64,000 bases of DNA, from positions 265,970 through 329,969 of the forward strand of contig NZ_QBKP01000002.1 in NCBI RefSeq assembly GCF_003054195.1. The letters run 5' to 3'. This DNA is from Gemmobacter caeni. GTDB taxonomy: Bacteria > Pseudomonadota > Alphaproteobacteria > Rhodobacterales > Rhodobacteraceae. Position numbers and translations under genes: made by a program. Below are positions 33,175-42,314 of the stretch, one piece after another (positions within the stretch are counted from its first letter, which is position 1; each line of letters opens with the position of its first letter). Below the pieces are notes generated by a model that ran no database searches, had not been told where the DNA came from, and saw nothing but the letters and a program-made list of their open reading frames with translations.

Positions 33175-33834
33175 TTGCGAAAAGGGGTGTTCATCACCTT
33201 TGAGGGTATCGACGGGTCGGGCAAGTCCACCCAGTCCCGGCTCGCGCACAAGGCGCTGATCGCGCGTGGTCATGAGGTGGTGCTGACCCGGGAGCCGGGC
33301 GGAAGCCCCGGAGCGGAGGAGATCCGCGCCCTGCTCGTCCGTGGGGAGAGCGACCGCTGGTCCCCCGAGACGGAGCTCATCCTGTTCAACGCGGCGAGAC
33401 GGGACCATGTCGAGAGGACCGTCCTGCCGGCCCTGGACCGCGGAGCGATCGTTCTCTGCGACCGTTATGTGGATTCCACGCGTGGTTATCAGGGCGGGGA
33501 TCCGGCCCGTGCGCGCCTGATCGACCTGATGCATCGAGAGCTGATCGGTCTCGATCCGGACCTCACGATCCTGATTGACCTTGACCCGGCGCTCGCCTCC
33601 GCGCGGGACGCCTCCGTCAAGGGGGCGGAGACCCGTTTCGAGGGGCGCGGAGATCCGTTCATGGCGGCGGTGGCGGGGCGCCTCAGGGCCCGCGCCCTTC
33701 AGGAGCCGGACCGGTTTCGGGTCCTGGACGGGGCGATGACGGCTGAAGCCCTGTCGGAGAGGGTGGTCGCGGAGATCGACTCCCGACTACAGGAAAAAAG
33801 GGGCGGGCCGGGACATTCCGGGCCGTCGCTGTAG
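33175..33834 (+). CDS. tmk: thymidylate kinase
   Basis: A 219-residue dTMP kinase. The P-loop is FEGIDGSGKSTQ (~9-20), the dTMP-site REPGGSPGAEEIR (~44-56), DRYVDSTRGYQGGDPAR and the lid RDASVKGAETRFE. Length is normal. Start is a TTG at 33175 (TTGCGAAAAGG) with GGAG 9 bases before; a GTG at 33187 is the alternative. It makes dTDP for DNA synthesis and may support replication of the element. The TTG start overlaps a near copy of the dispersed element. Confidence 0.92.
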   Translation: MRKGVFITFEGIDGSGKSTQSRLAHKALIARGHEVVLTREPGGSPGAEEIRALLVRGESDRWSPETELILFNAARRDHVERTVLPALDRGAIVLCDRYVDSTRGYQGGDPARARLIDLMHRELIGLDPDLTILIDLDPALASARDASVKGAETRFEGRGDPFMAAVAGRLRARALQEPDRFRVLDGAMTAEALSERVVAEIDSRLQEKRGGPGHSGPSL

Positions 33835-33870
33835 ACAGTTTCAATCCGTCTGTCTATAATCTGCGAAAAT
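33832..33870 (+). promoter_or_regulatory. strong promoter of the adhesin operon with element at the start site
   Basis: TAGACA (33832-33837), 17 bases, TATAAT (33855-33860), then CTGCGAAAAT directly. It is the closest match to a sigma-70 consensus in the window. The AGACAG / CTGTCT inverted repeat (33833-33838, 33850-33855) spans the spacer. Confidence 0.8.
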
Positions 33871-33902
33871 CTGAAAAAGGCTCGGGGCGGTCCCGTCTCG
33901 TC

Positions 33903-33915
33903 TTTTGCGAAAAAG
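33903..33915 (+). promoter_or_regulatory. second GCGAAAAA element in the adhesin leader
   Basis: TTTTGCGAAAAAG ends just before the ribosome site GAAGGG of the adhesin gene, 42 bases after the first copy. Two sites ~4 helical turns apart would allow cooperative binding. Confidence 0.5.
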
Positions 33916-33927
33916 AAGGGTGTCCAT

Positions 33928-36828
33928 ATGCTCAGACTGCTGACCGGGATCATCGTCGGAACCGGCCTCGCCGCCGGGGCCGTCTCGGCCCAGACGACCA
34001 CCTCGACAGTTCTGACCGGAGAGGCGTTCGGCTTCGTCGCGGCAGACAGCACCATGCCGGACCCCTTCGCCTTCGGCCCGGTCAGCGGGGTCACCCCGGA
34101 CGGTATCCCGGTGGTCTCCAACATCATCACGATCAGCGGGATCACCGAGCCGGTCGAGGCGAGCGTCTCGGACCTCGGGACGGGCGGGGACCCCAGGATC
34201 AGCGTGAACGGCCAGATTTACGTCACCTCCGCCACGGTTGAGGATGGGGACTCCATCAGGGTCTCCATCCTTCCGACGATCGGCGGCTACAGCCAGACCT
34301 ATCAGGCCGAAGTGACGGTTGGCGAAGGTTCGGCCATCTTCCAGGTCACCACGCGTGCGGCGGACACGATCCCTGATCCGTTCTTCTTCGCGGCGGCCGC
34401 GAACCAGGACCCGAACACCCTCATCGCGTCTCAGCCCGCCACCATCACCGGCCTTGAGGCCACCGCATCAGTATCCGTCTCCGGCGCAGGGACCCCTCAG
34501 GTCAGCCTTGACGGGGGGGCGAGCTGGGTGAGTGCCGGATCAGTTGCGAATAACGGAACGGTTCAGGTTCGTCTGACCTCTGGCTCTTTCGGGGAGACCC
34601 GCACGGCGACCGTCACCATCGGCGGTGTCCCCTCGACCTTCGAGGTCACCGTACGCAGCTCGAACGACACCCCGGTTCTGACCGCCTTCTCGGATCAGAC
34701 TGGCGTCAACCCGAACGTGGTTGTCGTCTCGGACCCGATCACCGTGACCGGGATCGAAAGCGAGGTGACCGGGTCAGTGTCGGGTGACGGTCTGCCCGAG
34801 CTGAGCGTCAACAACGGCCCCTGGGTCAGTGCGGGGAGCTCAACCCCCGTCGCGAACGGCGCGCAGGTTCGGATCCGTCTGACCTCCGGGGATTTCGGTG
34901 AGACCCGCAGCGCGACGCTCAACGTGAACGGGGTCACCGGTGCGTTCAGCGTCACAACGCGCAGCGCGGATACGACCCCGGACGGGTTCACCCTCGCGGC
35001 CGTCACCGGCGCCGACCCGAGCAGTCTTGTCGCCTCCGCCCCGGTCACCATCGCCGGGATCGAGGCGGCCGCTTCCGTATCCGTCTCGGGTGACGGGTCG
35101 CCGGAGTTCAGCCTTGACGGCGGGACCACCTGGGCGAGTTCGGGAACGGTCAGCGCGGGGCAGGAGATCACGGTCCGCCTGACCTCTGGCGGCTTCCTTG
35201 AGACCCGGGTTGCGACACTGACGGTCGGCGGGGTCAGCGGGGAGTTCTCCGTGACGTCGCGCGCACAGGACACCGCACCGGACAGCTTCCTCTTCGCCTC
35301 CCGGCTCGCCGCGCCCGGCGCGACGGTGGCGTCTGACCCGGCCACCCTTTCCGGCTTCGAGGGGTCCGTCGCCATCAGCGTTTCGGGTTCTGGCTCCCCG
35401 AGCTATCGGATCGACGGGGGGGAGTGGACCACGGAGCCCGGAACCGTGACGGTCGGCCGCCAGGTTCAGATTCGTCTGACCGCGGCGGAGACGGAGTCCA
35501 CCTCCCGCAACGCGAGCCTGACGGTCGGGACGACGAGTGGCACCTTCACGGTCACGACACAGGACCTTACCCCGAACGTCTTCTCCTTCGCGCCGGTGAC
35601 CGGCGCCGAGGTCGCCACGCTCGTCACCTCCGCGGACGTGACCGTCAGCGGGGTGACCGGTACCGTCCCGGTCTCGGTCGGCGGGGTGATCGGGGCTGAA
35701 TACCAGATCGACGGCGGCGCATGGACCTCCACCAACGGCTCCGTCGAGGCGGGTCAGACGGTTCGTGTCCGTTTCACCTCCTCCGGCTCTTTCGGGACCG
35801 AAAGCGTCGCAAACCTGACGATCGGAAGCGTTTCAGCGCCCTTCTCGGTCACGACCCGGACCCAGAACGCGACCCCGGACGACTTCACCTTTGCGGCCGC
35901 TCTCGTCGGACCTGGTGGGGAGGCGGTCTCCGATCTCGTAACGCTGACCGGTTTTGAGGGTTCGGTGGCGATCAGCGTTTCCGGTGACGGGTCACCCGTC
36001 TACAGCATCAATGGTGGCGCCTACACGTCAGATCCCGGTCTTGTCACGGCCGGGCAGACGGTACAGGTCCGCATGACCGCCTCCTCCACCGAGGGGGGCA
36101 CCCGTACCGCCTCCCTGACGGTCGGGACGATCACGCGGGACTTCGTTGTCACGACCCAGGACCTCTCGCCTGACGCCTTCGCCTTCAGCGCCGTCACCGG
36201 CGGTGCGCTTGGCGCGCAGGTCAGCTCAGATCCCGTGCAGGTTGCCGGGGTCACCGGGGCGGTCGCGGTCTCCGTCTCCGAGGGGAACGGCGGCCAGGTC
36301 CGGACCGGAACCGGGCCGGTCGGTGAGGTCGTCTGGTCCGACTGGACGGATCACACCGCCCCGCTGACCGTCACGAACGGGGGATGGGTGCAGGCGCGCC
36401 TGACCACCGCCTCCGCCTATGAGACGGAGCGTTCGGTGACGATTGCGGTCGGGACCGCCTCCGCGAGCTTCAGCGTCACGACCGGGTCCGAGCCGGTCAG
36501 TCTCGAACTCGGCACCGCACAGATCCCGGACGGGGAGGAGGGGGTCGCCTATGTCGGTTTCGACCTCAAGACCCTGATCGCCTTCACGGGTGGCGGGTCC
36601 GGCTCGCCGCCGAGCGCGGATGAGCTGACCTGGGCCGTGACCTCCGGGGCTCTTCCGACCGGTCTCGGCCTCGGTGCGGGGACGGGTCTGATCTCCGGGA
36701 CCCCGAGCGCGATCGGCGCCTACAGCTTCACCGTGACCGCCACCTATCCGGGCGGGGTCGCGGCGTCCCGCGCCTACACGATCATCGTCAACGATCCGGA
36801 AGGGTCACTCGTTCTTGAGGGAGGCTAA
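33928..36828 (+). CDS. large secreted adhesin-like protein with eight repeats
   Basis: A 966-residue protein with a signal peptide (cleaved after VSA). From residue ~44 it has eight repeats of ~95-100 residues with the pattern PDxFxFAxVTG...VxSxPVTIxGI...SVSGxGxPxxSxDGGxWxS...VRLTSGxxxETRxATLTVGGVxGxFxVTTR, each an Ig-like beta sandwich. The last ~100 residues are a putative-Ig (He_PIG) domain (LPTGLGLGAGTGLISGTPSAIGAYSFTVTATYPGG), ending IIVNDPEGSLVLEGG. No membrane anchor is visible. A surface or pilus-associated adhesin is inferred. First gene of the adhesin operon. Confidence 0.85.
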   Translation: MLRLLTGIIVGTGLAAGAVSAQTTTSTVLTGEAFGFVAADSTMPDPFAFGPVSGVTPDGIPVVSNIITISGITEPVEASVSDLGTGGDPRISVNGQIYVTSATVEDGDSIRVSILPTIGGYSQTYQAEVTVGEGSAIFQVTTRAADTIPDPFFFAAAANQDPNTLIASQPATITGLEATASVSVSGAGTPQVSLDGGASWVSAGSVANNGTVQVRLTSGSFGETRTATVTIGGVPSTFEVTVRSSNDTPVLTAFSDQTGVNPNVVVVSDPITVTGIESEVTGSVSGDGLPELSVNNGPWVSAGSSTPVANGAQVRIRLTSGDFGETRSATLNVNGVTGAFSVTTRSADTTPDGFTLAAVTGADPSSLVASAPVTIAGIEAAASVSVSGDGSPEFSLDGGTTWASSGTVSAGQEITVRLTSGGFLETRVATLTVGGVSGEFSVTSRAQDTAPDSFLFASRLAAPGATVASDPATLSGFEGSVAISVSGSGSPSYRIDGGEWTTEPGTVTVGRQVQIRLTAAETESTSRNASLTVGTTSGTFTVTTQDLTPNVFSFAPVTGAEVATLVTSADVTVSGVTGTVPVSVGGVIGAEYQIDGGAWTSTNGSVEAGQTVRVRFTSSGSFGTESVANLTIGSVSAPFSVTTRTQNATPDDFTFAAALVGPGGEAVSDLVTLTGFEGSVAISVSGDGSPVYSINGGAYTSDPGLVTAGQTVQVRMTASSTEGGTRTASLTVGTITRDFVVTTQDLSPDAFAFSAVTGGALGAQVSSDPVQVAGVTGAVAVSVSEGNGGQVRTGTGPVGEVVWSDWTDHTAPLTVTNGGWVQARLTTASAYETERSVTIAVGTASASFSVTTGSEPVSLELGTAQIPDGEEGVAYVGFDLKTLIAFTGGGSGSPPSADELTWAVTSGALPTGLGLGAGTGLISGTPSAIGAYSFTVTATYPGGVAASRAYTIIVNDPEGSLVLEGG
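34057..36492 (+). repeat. eight tandem ~290-bp repeats encoding Ig-like units
   Basis: The repeats are clear in protein but diverged in DNA. Related units recur in the gene at 37836-42167. This would allow recombination within and between the two genes. Confidence 0.75.
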
Positions 36829-36829
36829 G

Positions 36830-37819
36830 ATGCCCAGATCACGTCAACCCGGACCCCGGTCCCTGACACTTCGGGCCGCCCTTCTCGGTGCGGCCCTCCT
36901 CGCGGCCCCGGCCGTGAGCGCACAGACCACCATGACCCTGCCCCTTTACGGGGACGGGACGAACGGGGTCAACGCGATTATCGACTGGGGGGACCCGGCC
37001 GCGAACGCGTCCTGCCAGCGGGTCGTCACGACGGAGGGGCAGGTCAGCTGCACCTACCCGGCAGAGGCGGGCCCGCCCCCCTATCAGATCCGGGTCTCCG
37101 GGACCGTCCCCCGTTTCGGGAACGGGGACGCGGGTTATCCGAACGCGGACAAGATCACCCGTCTGGTCCGTTTCGGGGACGTCGGTCTGACCTCGCTGGC
37201 GGGGGCGTTCCGGGGGGCGGAACGGCTGACCCAGGTGGCGGCCGACTTCCCGGACACGGTCACGAACATCTCCTATATGTTCAAGGGTGCGGTCTCGCTC
37301 GATGACGCGAACGTCCGGAACTGGGGGATGCGCACCCGCAACGTCACCAACATGGTCGGGACCTTCCAGGACGCGCTCTCCTTCTCGCGCGAGCTCGACA
37401 CCTGGTGTGTGAAGCGGATTTCTGACCTGAGCGCGGTCTCCGCTTTTCGAGACAAAACGATCGACGGGGGATCTCTGACCCAGATCCGGAACCGGCTCGG
37501 CCAGATGGGGAGCGCTCTGACGGATGAGATGAAGCTCACCCAGGAGAAGGAGCCGCGTTGGGGTCAGTGCGGCCTCTCTATCGCCGCCTCCGCTCCGCCG
37601 GCCGCACAGGCCGGCGCGGCCTATTCGCTCGACCTGCGCTCGCGTCTCTCCCTCTGGGCGAACGCGCCGGCGGAGGCGAACATCAACGCCGTCACCTTCG
37701 AGATTGCGGCCGGGTCCCTCCCGCCAGGGATGACCCTGAACCCGACCACCGGTCTGATCAGTGGGACCCCGACCACCCCGGGGACCTACAACTTCACGGT
37801 CCGTGCGGCCCAGAACTGA
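36830..37819 (+). CDS. secreted protein with BspA/DUF285-type and He_PIG domains
   Basis: A 329-residue protein with a signal peptide (cleaved after AVSA). Residues ~110-190 hold DUF285-type pieces (LAGAFRGAERLTQVA, ISYMFKGAVSLDDANVRNWGMRTRNVTNMVGTFQDALSF), then a linker with two Cys, then a He_PIG domain (ITFE..GSLPPGMTLNPTTGLISGTPTTPGTYNFTV). The same domain pair occurs in the pilin-like gene at 49784. GGAGG precedes the ATG one base after the previous stop. Adhesion is the likely role. Confidence 0.8.
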   Translation: MPRSRQPGPRSLTLRAALLGAALLAAPAVSAQTTMTLPLYGDGTNGVNAIIDWGDPAANASCQRVVTTEGQVSCTYPAEAGPPPYQIRVSGTVPRFGNGDAGYPNADKITRLVRFGDVGLTSLAGAFRGAERLTQVAADFPDTVTNISYMFKGAVSLDDANVRNWGMRTRNVTNMVGTFQDALSFSRELDTWCVKRISDLSAVSAFRDKTIDGGSLTQIRNRLGQMGSALTDEMKLTQEKEPRWGQCGLSIAASAPPAAQAGAAYSLDLRSRLSLWANAPAEANINAVTFEIAAGSLPPGMTLNPTTGLISGTPTTPGTYNFTVRAAQN

Positions 37820-37835
37820 GTACGTGGAGATTGAC

Positions 37836-40800
37836 ATGAGGAAGTTCCGGAACGGCACGATCGCAGGACTACTGATCGGTTCAGCTCTTATCGGTGGCCT
37901 GGCCATCCCTGCGGTTTACGCACAGGTGGTGGTCGGCTCCCAGGACTTCTCAATCACGGTGGAGAACCCAAGTGATACCCTGCCGAACACGTTCACCTTC
38001 GCGAGCGTGACGAACGCGGAGCCCAACACCCAGGTCATCTCCAATCAGGTGACGATCACCGGGATTGATACGGTCGTACCGGTCACGATCTCCGGGTCCG
38101 GTACGCCTCAGTTCAGTCTGGACGGCGGGACCACCTGGGTCACCTCCGGCGAGATCGAGAGTGGCGGAACGCTCCAGGTCCGTCTCACCTCTGGTCCGCT
38201 TTTCTACTCCGGATCCCCTTTCAACACGACCCGGACCGCGACCGTCCAGGTCGGGACCGGCTCCGCGAGCTTCTTCGTTCAGAACCGGGTCGGCGACACG
38301 ACGCCGGACGCCTTCGTCTTCGCGAGCACCACGGGTTCCCCCATCAACACGGTCGTCGCTTCAGGGGTCGCCACGATTACCGGGATCGAGTCCGCCTCCG
38401 CCGTTACCGTGAGTGGCGCCGGGAACCCGCAGATCAGCATCGCCGGCGGCTCCTGGGTGACGAGCGGGGTGATCGAGAACAATCAGGAGATCAGGGTCCG
38501 CATGACCTCGCCGCGGACCTATGAGACGCTGCGCTCCGCGACGGTTACGATCGGCGGTGTGCAGGGGACCTGGTCGCTGACCACCGCGGATTGCGTGACG
38601 GGTGACCTCTTCTCCCTCGCGGTCGGGCAGGGGACCTGCTACAATAATCTTGAGGTCGTCAACGCGGGCCCCGGTCTCATCACCGTCGGCACGGTCGGGA
38701 CCGAGTATCCGAACTGGGCTGAGGCGACGGCGCTCTGCGGTGCGCTCGGCTCTGAATGGGGCCTCCCGCCGGATTCCGTCATGACCGGAACGGGCTCGAT
38801 CAACGTCAACCGGGACGTGGCCGGCGTGAAGGCGGTACTCGACCAGTCCAACTCGAGCACCTACTGGACCTCCACCTCCAGCCGGACCGTGACACTTGGG
38901 CTGATCCCGCAGATCCTGACCGGGGTCAACAGCAGCGCCTCCGCCTTCTGCTTCACGCAGCCCTGGCTGACCTCCCAGTTCGTTCCGGAAGATTACGTCC
39001 CTGACGCATTCTCGATCGCCTCCGCGAGCGGTGAGCCCGGCACGCTCGTCACCTCCGCCCCGGTCACCATCTCCGGTCTCGCCTCCGGACGGACCGTGCA
39101 GATGAGCGTCGCGGGTGATGCTGCCATCACCCCCACCTTCTCGATCAACGGGGACGCCTTCTCGAACGTTTCCCGACCCGTAAAAACGGGTGACAGCGTC
39201 GTGTTCCGGGTCGCCGCGAGCCAGTTCAACGGCGCGGATGTCGTTCTTACCGCGGAGACGCGCGATCCGGCCGGAACCATTACCGGCTCCGCGACCTTCA
39301 CCGTGACGACGGTGGCGCCGGCGTCGCAACTCGTCGACACCTTCGCCTTCAACTGGCAGTACTTCCCGCAGACCTATTTCGGCACCTTACCGGGGGACAT
39401 CTACCAGTCCGAGATCATTACCCTGTCGGGCGGATCGGGCACCCGTCCACTTCGGGTCCTGGGCAGCTCCGGTTACTACAACAGCGGTTCGCTGAATCGC
39501 TGGCCCCGGGTCTACGGATCGCGGATCTTCTACAAGAACACCAACGTGACGATCACCACCTCGCTGACGGATGACGCCAACGCGGTGATGTGGTCGACGG
39601 CGAACACGAATTATCCCAACATCGTCACCGATGTTGGCCGGACACTCAGGTTGAAGTTCGCGCCTGCGAACCAGAGCAACGAGGGCTACTCCGTCCTCTG
39701 CGTCGGGGCGACCTGTGCGGAATACATCTGGACGAACTCGGCCACCCGGTCCGACCCGCGTGCGGCCAACCCCTTCGACATCGTCGACGTGACCGGTGCG
39801 GAAAACAACACGCTCTACACCTCCGCCCCGTTCACCGTCTCCTGGGCGCCACGCACGGCCGGGGTCCAGCCGCCGAACATCCCGATCTCCGTCTCGGGGA
39901 CCGGCGCTCCGGAGTACCGGATCAACGGCGGGGCCTGGACGACCGCGGCCGGCTGGGTCCGGTCCGGATCGACCGTCGAGGTGCGGCAGACGAGTGCCGC
40001 CACGAACGGGACCGACCGGGTTGCGACCCTCAGCGTCGGGACCACCACCTCGACCTATGTCGTGCGGACTCAAGACATCCTGATCCCCGACGCCTTCGCG
40101 CTCGTGGCCGCCACCGGTTCCACGCCGAACACCCTTGTCACGTCCGCTCCGGTCACGATCACCGGGATCTCCGCGGCCGTCCCGGTCAGCGTGAGCGGGG
40201 AGGGCAATCCGCTCCTCTCCGTGAACGGCGGCGACTGGGTGAGTGAGGCGACCGTCGGGCCGAACGCGCAGGTTCGGGTTCGCCTGACCTCCGCCTCCGC
40301 CTATGAGGCGACACGGACCGCGACCCTGGACGTGAACGGGGTGACCGGGAACTTCGCTGTCACGACCGCCCCGTTCAGCTTCGCGGTGGCGCCGGTTACG
40401 GACGTGCTCATCAACGCGACGGCGACCTCCGAGCCGGTCACCATGCCCGCCTTCCTGCCCGCCTCCGCGATCAGCATTGTCGGTGACGGTTCCCCGAGCT
40501 ACAGCCTCAACGGGGGTGCGTTCACGGACCAGGCCGGGACGATCACCGCCGGTGACGTCCTTCGGGTTCGCCTCACCGCGGCCGGCACGAAAGATACGGC
40601 TCGTCTTGCGACCGTGACGATCGGGTCCGCAACGGCGGGTTTCAGCGTGCGCACCGCCCCTCCGGAGGCCTGCGAGACCGGAGCGGTCGGCTCCGTCTGC
40701 TCTGACGGGGCGGTCTACGCCGGGCTCGTCAACGGGTACAAGATCTTCGCCGCGCCGAGCTCTGACATCGGGGTGATGCTGAAGTCGACCGCGTCTGTGA

Positions 40801-42167
40801 CGATGGGGTCGATCTCGAACGACGGGCTCATCAACCATCACGCGACCACCCTCGCCGGGATCTCCAACCACCCGGCCGCGGCCGCCTGCGCGGCGCGGGG
40901 GCCGGAGTGGGTGGTCCCCTCCGCGACGGAGCTCCAGACCATGTATACCAACCGGGCCTCCGCACCGGCCGGGACCTACGTCCTGTCCGGGTCGACCGCG
41001 TCCCGTTACTGGTCCTCGACGGAGTTCACCACGGATCCGCGGCGCGGGACCTACCGGATCTTCGACGGGGGGACCACCGGGGACGCATCCAAGAACACCG
41101 CCTACCAGGTCCACTGTGTCCGCTACTCCCGCGAGGAGCCGCGGGTCTATCAGGACCCCTGCGCCTCCGGGGCCCCGGCGATCGGGACCATGTGTGCGGA
41201 CGGGGCTGTCTATGCGGGCGCGCTTGACGGGAAGGACGTCTACTTCGAGAGCACGGTCAGCGCGAACAACGTCGCCTACAAGACGGCGGCCACGTTCACG
41301 ACCGGGACGAACACCATCGGGGACCCGGTTCAGGCCAGGCTCGCGATGGAGTTCGCCGGGCTGTCCCAGTTCCCCGGCCAGCAGGTCTGCGCCGCGAAGG
41401 GGGTGAGCGCTTACGGGTCTGAATGGTACCTGCCGACCCGGCGGGATCTCCAGCACCTGATCACCAACCGGAACTCCGGGGTGCTGCGTCAGATGACCGA
41501 CTCGAACACCCGTGGCGCGACGGAGGTCCCGCAGTACATCATGGCGGCGACCCAGGAGGCGGATGCGCGTTATGCGGAGTACCTGGACAAGGGGACCTCC
41601 GGGGTCCCCGCCTTCGGGACCTCGACCATCTACCGGGCCAAGAAAAGCGCGAACAAGGGGGTCCTCTGCATGCGCTTCGACTCCCCGCAGACCTATGCGG
41701 ACCCCTGTGCGGGGACCCCGGCGGTCGGGGCGTTCTGCGCGGACGGGACCGTGTACGCCGGCAACGGGTACTACCTGCCGAACGTGGGGACCCTGTCGAG
41801 CGAGCTTCAGCTGAGGACCACCGCGACCTCCCTCGCCGGGACCACCAGCGCGTCGGACGGGATGGCGAACACAAACGCCATGATCGCCGCGGGCAATCAC
41901 CCGGCGGCCCAGGCCTGTCGCGCGCTGGGGTCCGACTGGTTCCTCCCGGCGATCGATCAGCTGACCTACCTGTCTTCTGTTCGGACCATCGGGGAGATCA
42001 ACGGGATGTATGGTCGTAACACGAGCAGTACCACGCCCGGTGGGGAGTACTGGTCCTCGACCCAGTCAGTCACTCCAACGGCGAGTCAGACCCGCATTCT
42101 TGCGTCAACGACGATCAACAGCAGGCTTAAATCGGGGGTTGAGGGGGTCATCTGTCTCCGGCAGTGA
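37836..42167 (+). CDS. giant secreted adhesin with Ig-like repeats and four Lcl/DUF1566-type domains
   Basis: A 1443-residue protein with a signal peptide (cleaved after VYA). About seven Ig-like units like those of the gene at 33928 are mixed with one Lcl/DUF1566-type domain (~residues 250-385), and three more stand in tandem at the C-terminus (~945-1443). Each begins like ACxxGAxGxxCxDGxVYAG and carries EW.LPt, YWSST and CVR-type patterns. Such domains occur in bacterial surface and pilus-tip proteins. GGAG precedes the ATG at 37836, so the frame from 37761 is too long. A strong terminator follows. Confidence 0.82.
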   Translation: MRKFRNGTIAGLLIGSALIGGLAIPAVYAQVVVGSQDFSITVENPSDTLPNTFTFASVTNAEPNTQVISNQVTITGIDTVVPVTISGSGTPQFSLDGGTTWVTSGEIESGGTLQVRLTSGPLFYSGSPFNTTRTATVQVGTGSASFFVQNRVGDTTPDAFVFASTTGSPINTVVASGVATITGIESASAVTVSGAGNPQISIAGGSWVTSGVIENNQEIRVRMTSPRTYETLRSATVTIGGVQGTWSLTTADCVTGDLFSLAVGQGTCYNNLEVVNAGPGLITVGTVGTEYPNWAEATALCGALGSEWGLPPDSVMTGTGSINVNRDVAGVKAVLDQSNSSTYWTSTSSRTVTLGLIPQILTGVNSSASAFCFTQPWLTSQFVPEDYVPDAFSIASASGEPGTLVTSAPVTISGLASGRTVQMSVAGDAAITPTFSINGDAFSNVSRPVKTGDSVVFRVAASQFNGADVVLTAETRDPAGTITGSATFTVTTVAPASQLVDTFAFNWQYFPQTYFGTLPGDIYQSEIITLSGGSGTRPLRVLGSSGYYNSGSLNRWPRVYGSRIFYKNTNVTITTSLTDDANAVMWSTANTNYPNIVTDVGRTLRLKFAPANQSNEGYSVLCVGATCAEYIWTNSATRSDPRAANPFDIVDVTGAENNTLYTSAPFTVSWAPRTAGVQPPNIPISVSGTGAPEYRINGGAWTTAAGWVRSGSTVEVRQTSAATNGTDRVATLSVGTTTSTYVVRTQDILIPDAFALVAATGSTPNTLVTSAPVTITGISAAVPVSVSGEGNPLLSVNGGDWVSEATVGPNAQVRVRLTSASAYEATRTATLDVNGVTGNFAVTTAPFSFAVAPVTDVLINATATSEPVTMPAFLPASAISIVGDGSPSYSLNGGAFTDQAGTITAGDVLRVRLTAAGTKDTARLATVTIGSATAGFSVRTAPPEACETGAVGSVCSDGAVYAGLVNGYKIFAAPSSDIGVMLKSTASVTMGSISNDGLINHHATTLAGISNHPAAAACAARGPEWVVPSATELQTMYTNRASAPAGTYVLSGSTASRYWSSTEFTTDPRRGTYRIFDGGTTGDASKNTAYQVHCVRYSREEPRVYQDPCASGAPAIGTMCADGAVYAGALDGKDVYFESTVSANNVAYKTAATFTTGTNTIGDPVQARLAMEFAGLSQFPGQQVCAAKGVSAYGSEWYLPTRRDLQHLITNRNSGVLRQMTDSNTRGATEVPQYIMAATQEADARYAEYLDKGTSGVPAFGTSTIYRAKKSANKGVLCMRFDSPQTYADPCAGTPAVGAFCADGTVYAGNGYYLPNVGTLSSELQLRTTATSLAGTTSASDGMANTNAMIAAGNHPAAQACRALGSDWFLPAIDQLTYLSSVRTIGEINGMYGRNTSSTTPGGEYWSSTQSVTPTASQTRILASTTINSRLKSGVEGVICLRQ

Positions 42168-42188
42168 CCCGCGGGGCGCAGAAGAGAG

Positions 42189-42214
42189 ACGGGGCGGGCC
42201 TTGGCCCGCCCCGT
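42189..42214 (+). terminator. terminator of the adhesin operon
   Basis: A perfect 12-bp GC stem (ACGGGGCGGGCC / GGCCCGCCCCGT) with a 2-base gap, 21 bp after the stop, followed by GTCATTTCTG. Confidence 0.8.
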
Positions 42215-42254
42215 GTCATTTCTGCCGTAGGGCCGTCCGATCCTCATTTTTTGG

Positions 42255-42284
42255 GTTGCGAAAAAAAATATGCAATCCTAATTT
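42255..42284 (+). promoter_or_regulatory. promoter with the element as -35
   Basis: TTGCGA (42256-42261), 17 bases, TAATTT (42279-42284). The -35 is part of GTTGCGAAAAAAAA. The start would fall near 42291, which argues for the GTG start at 42315. Confidence 0.6.
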
Positions 42285-42314
42285 CATGAAATGGACCTCA
42301 ACCGGGAGCGGAAG

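Noticed and set aside
34057-36492. Possible CRISPR array, suggested by regular repeats
   Set aside because: The repeats are ~290 bp, diverged in DNA and lie in an open frame encoding Ig-like domains; no short identical repeats with spacers are seen.
39387-41900. 837-codon frame on the - strand opposite the giant adhesin gene
   Set aside because: The composition is Arg/Gly/Pro/His-rich with no ribosome site or domain, as in a shadow of a GC-rich gene; the + strand frame has a signal peptide and recognisable repeats.
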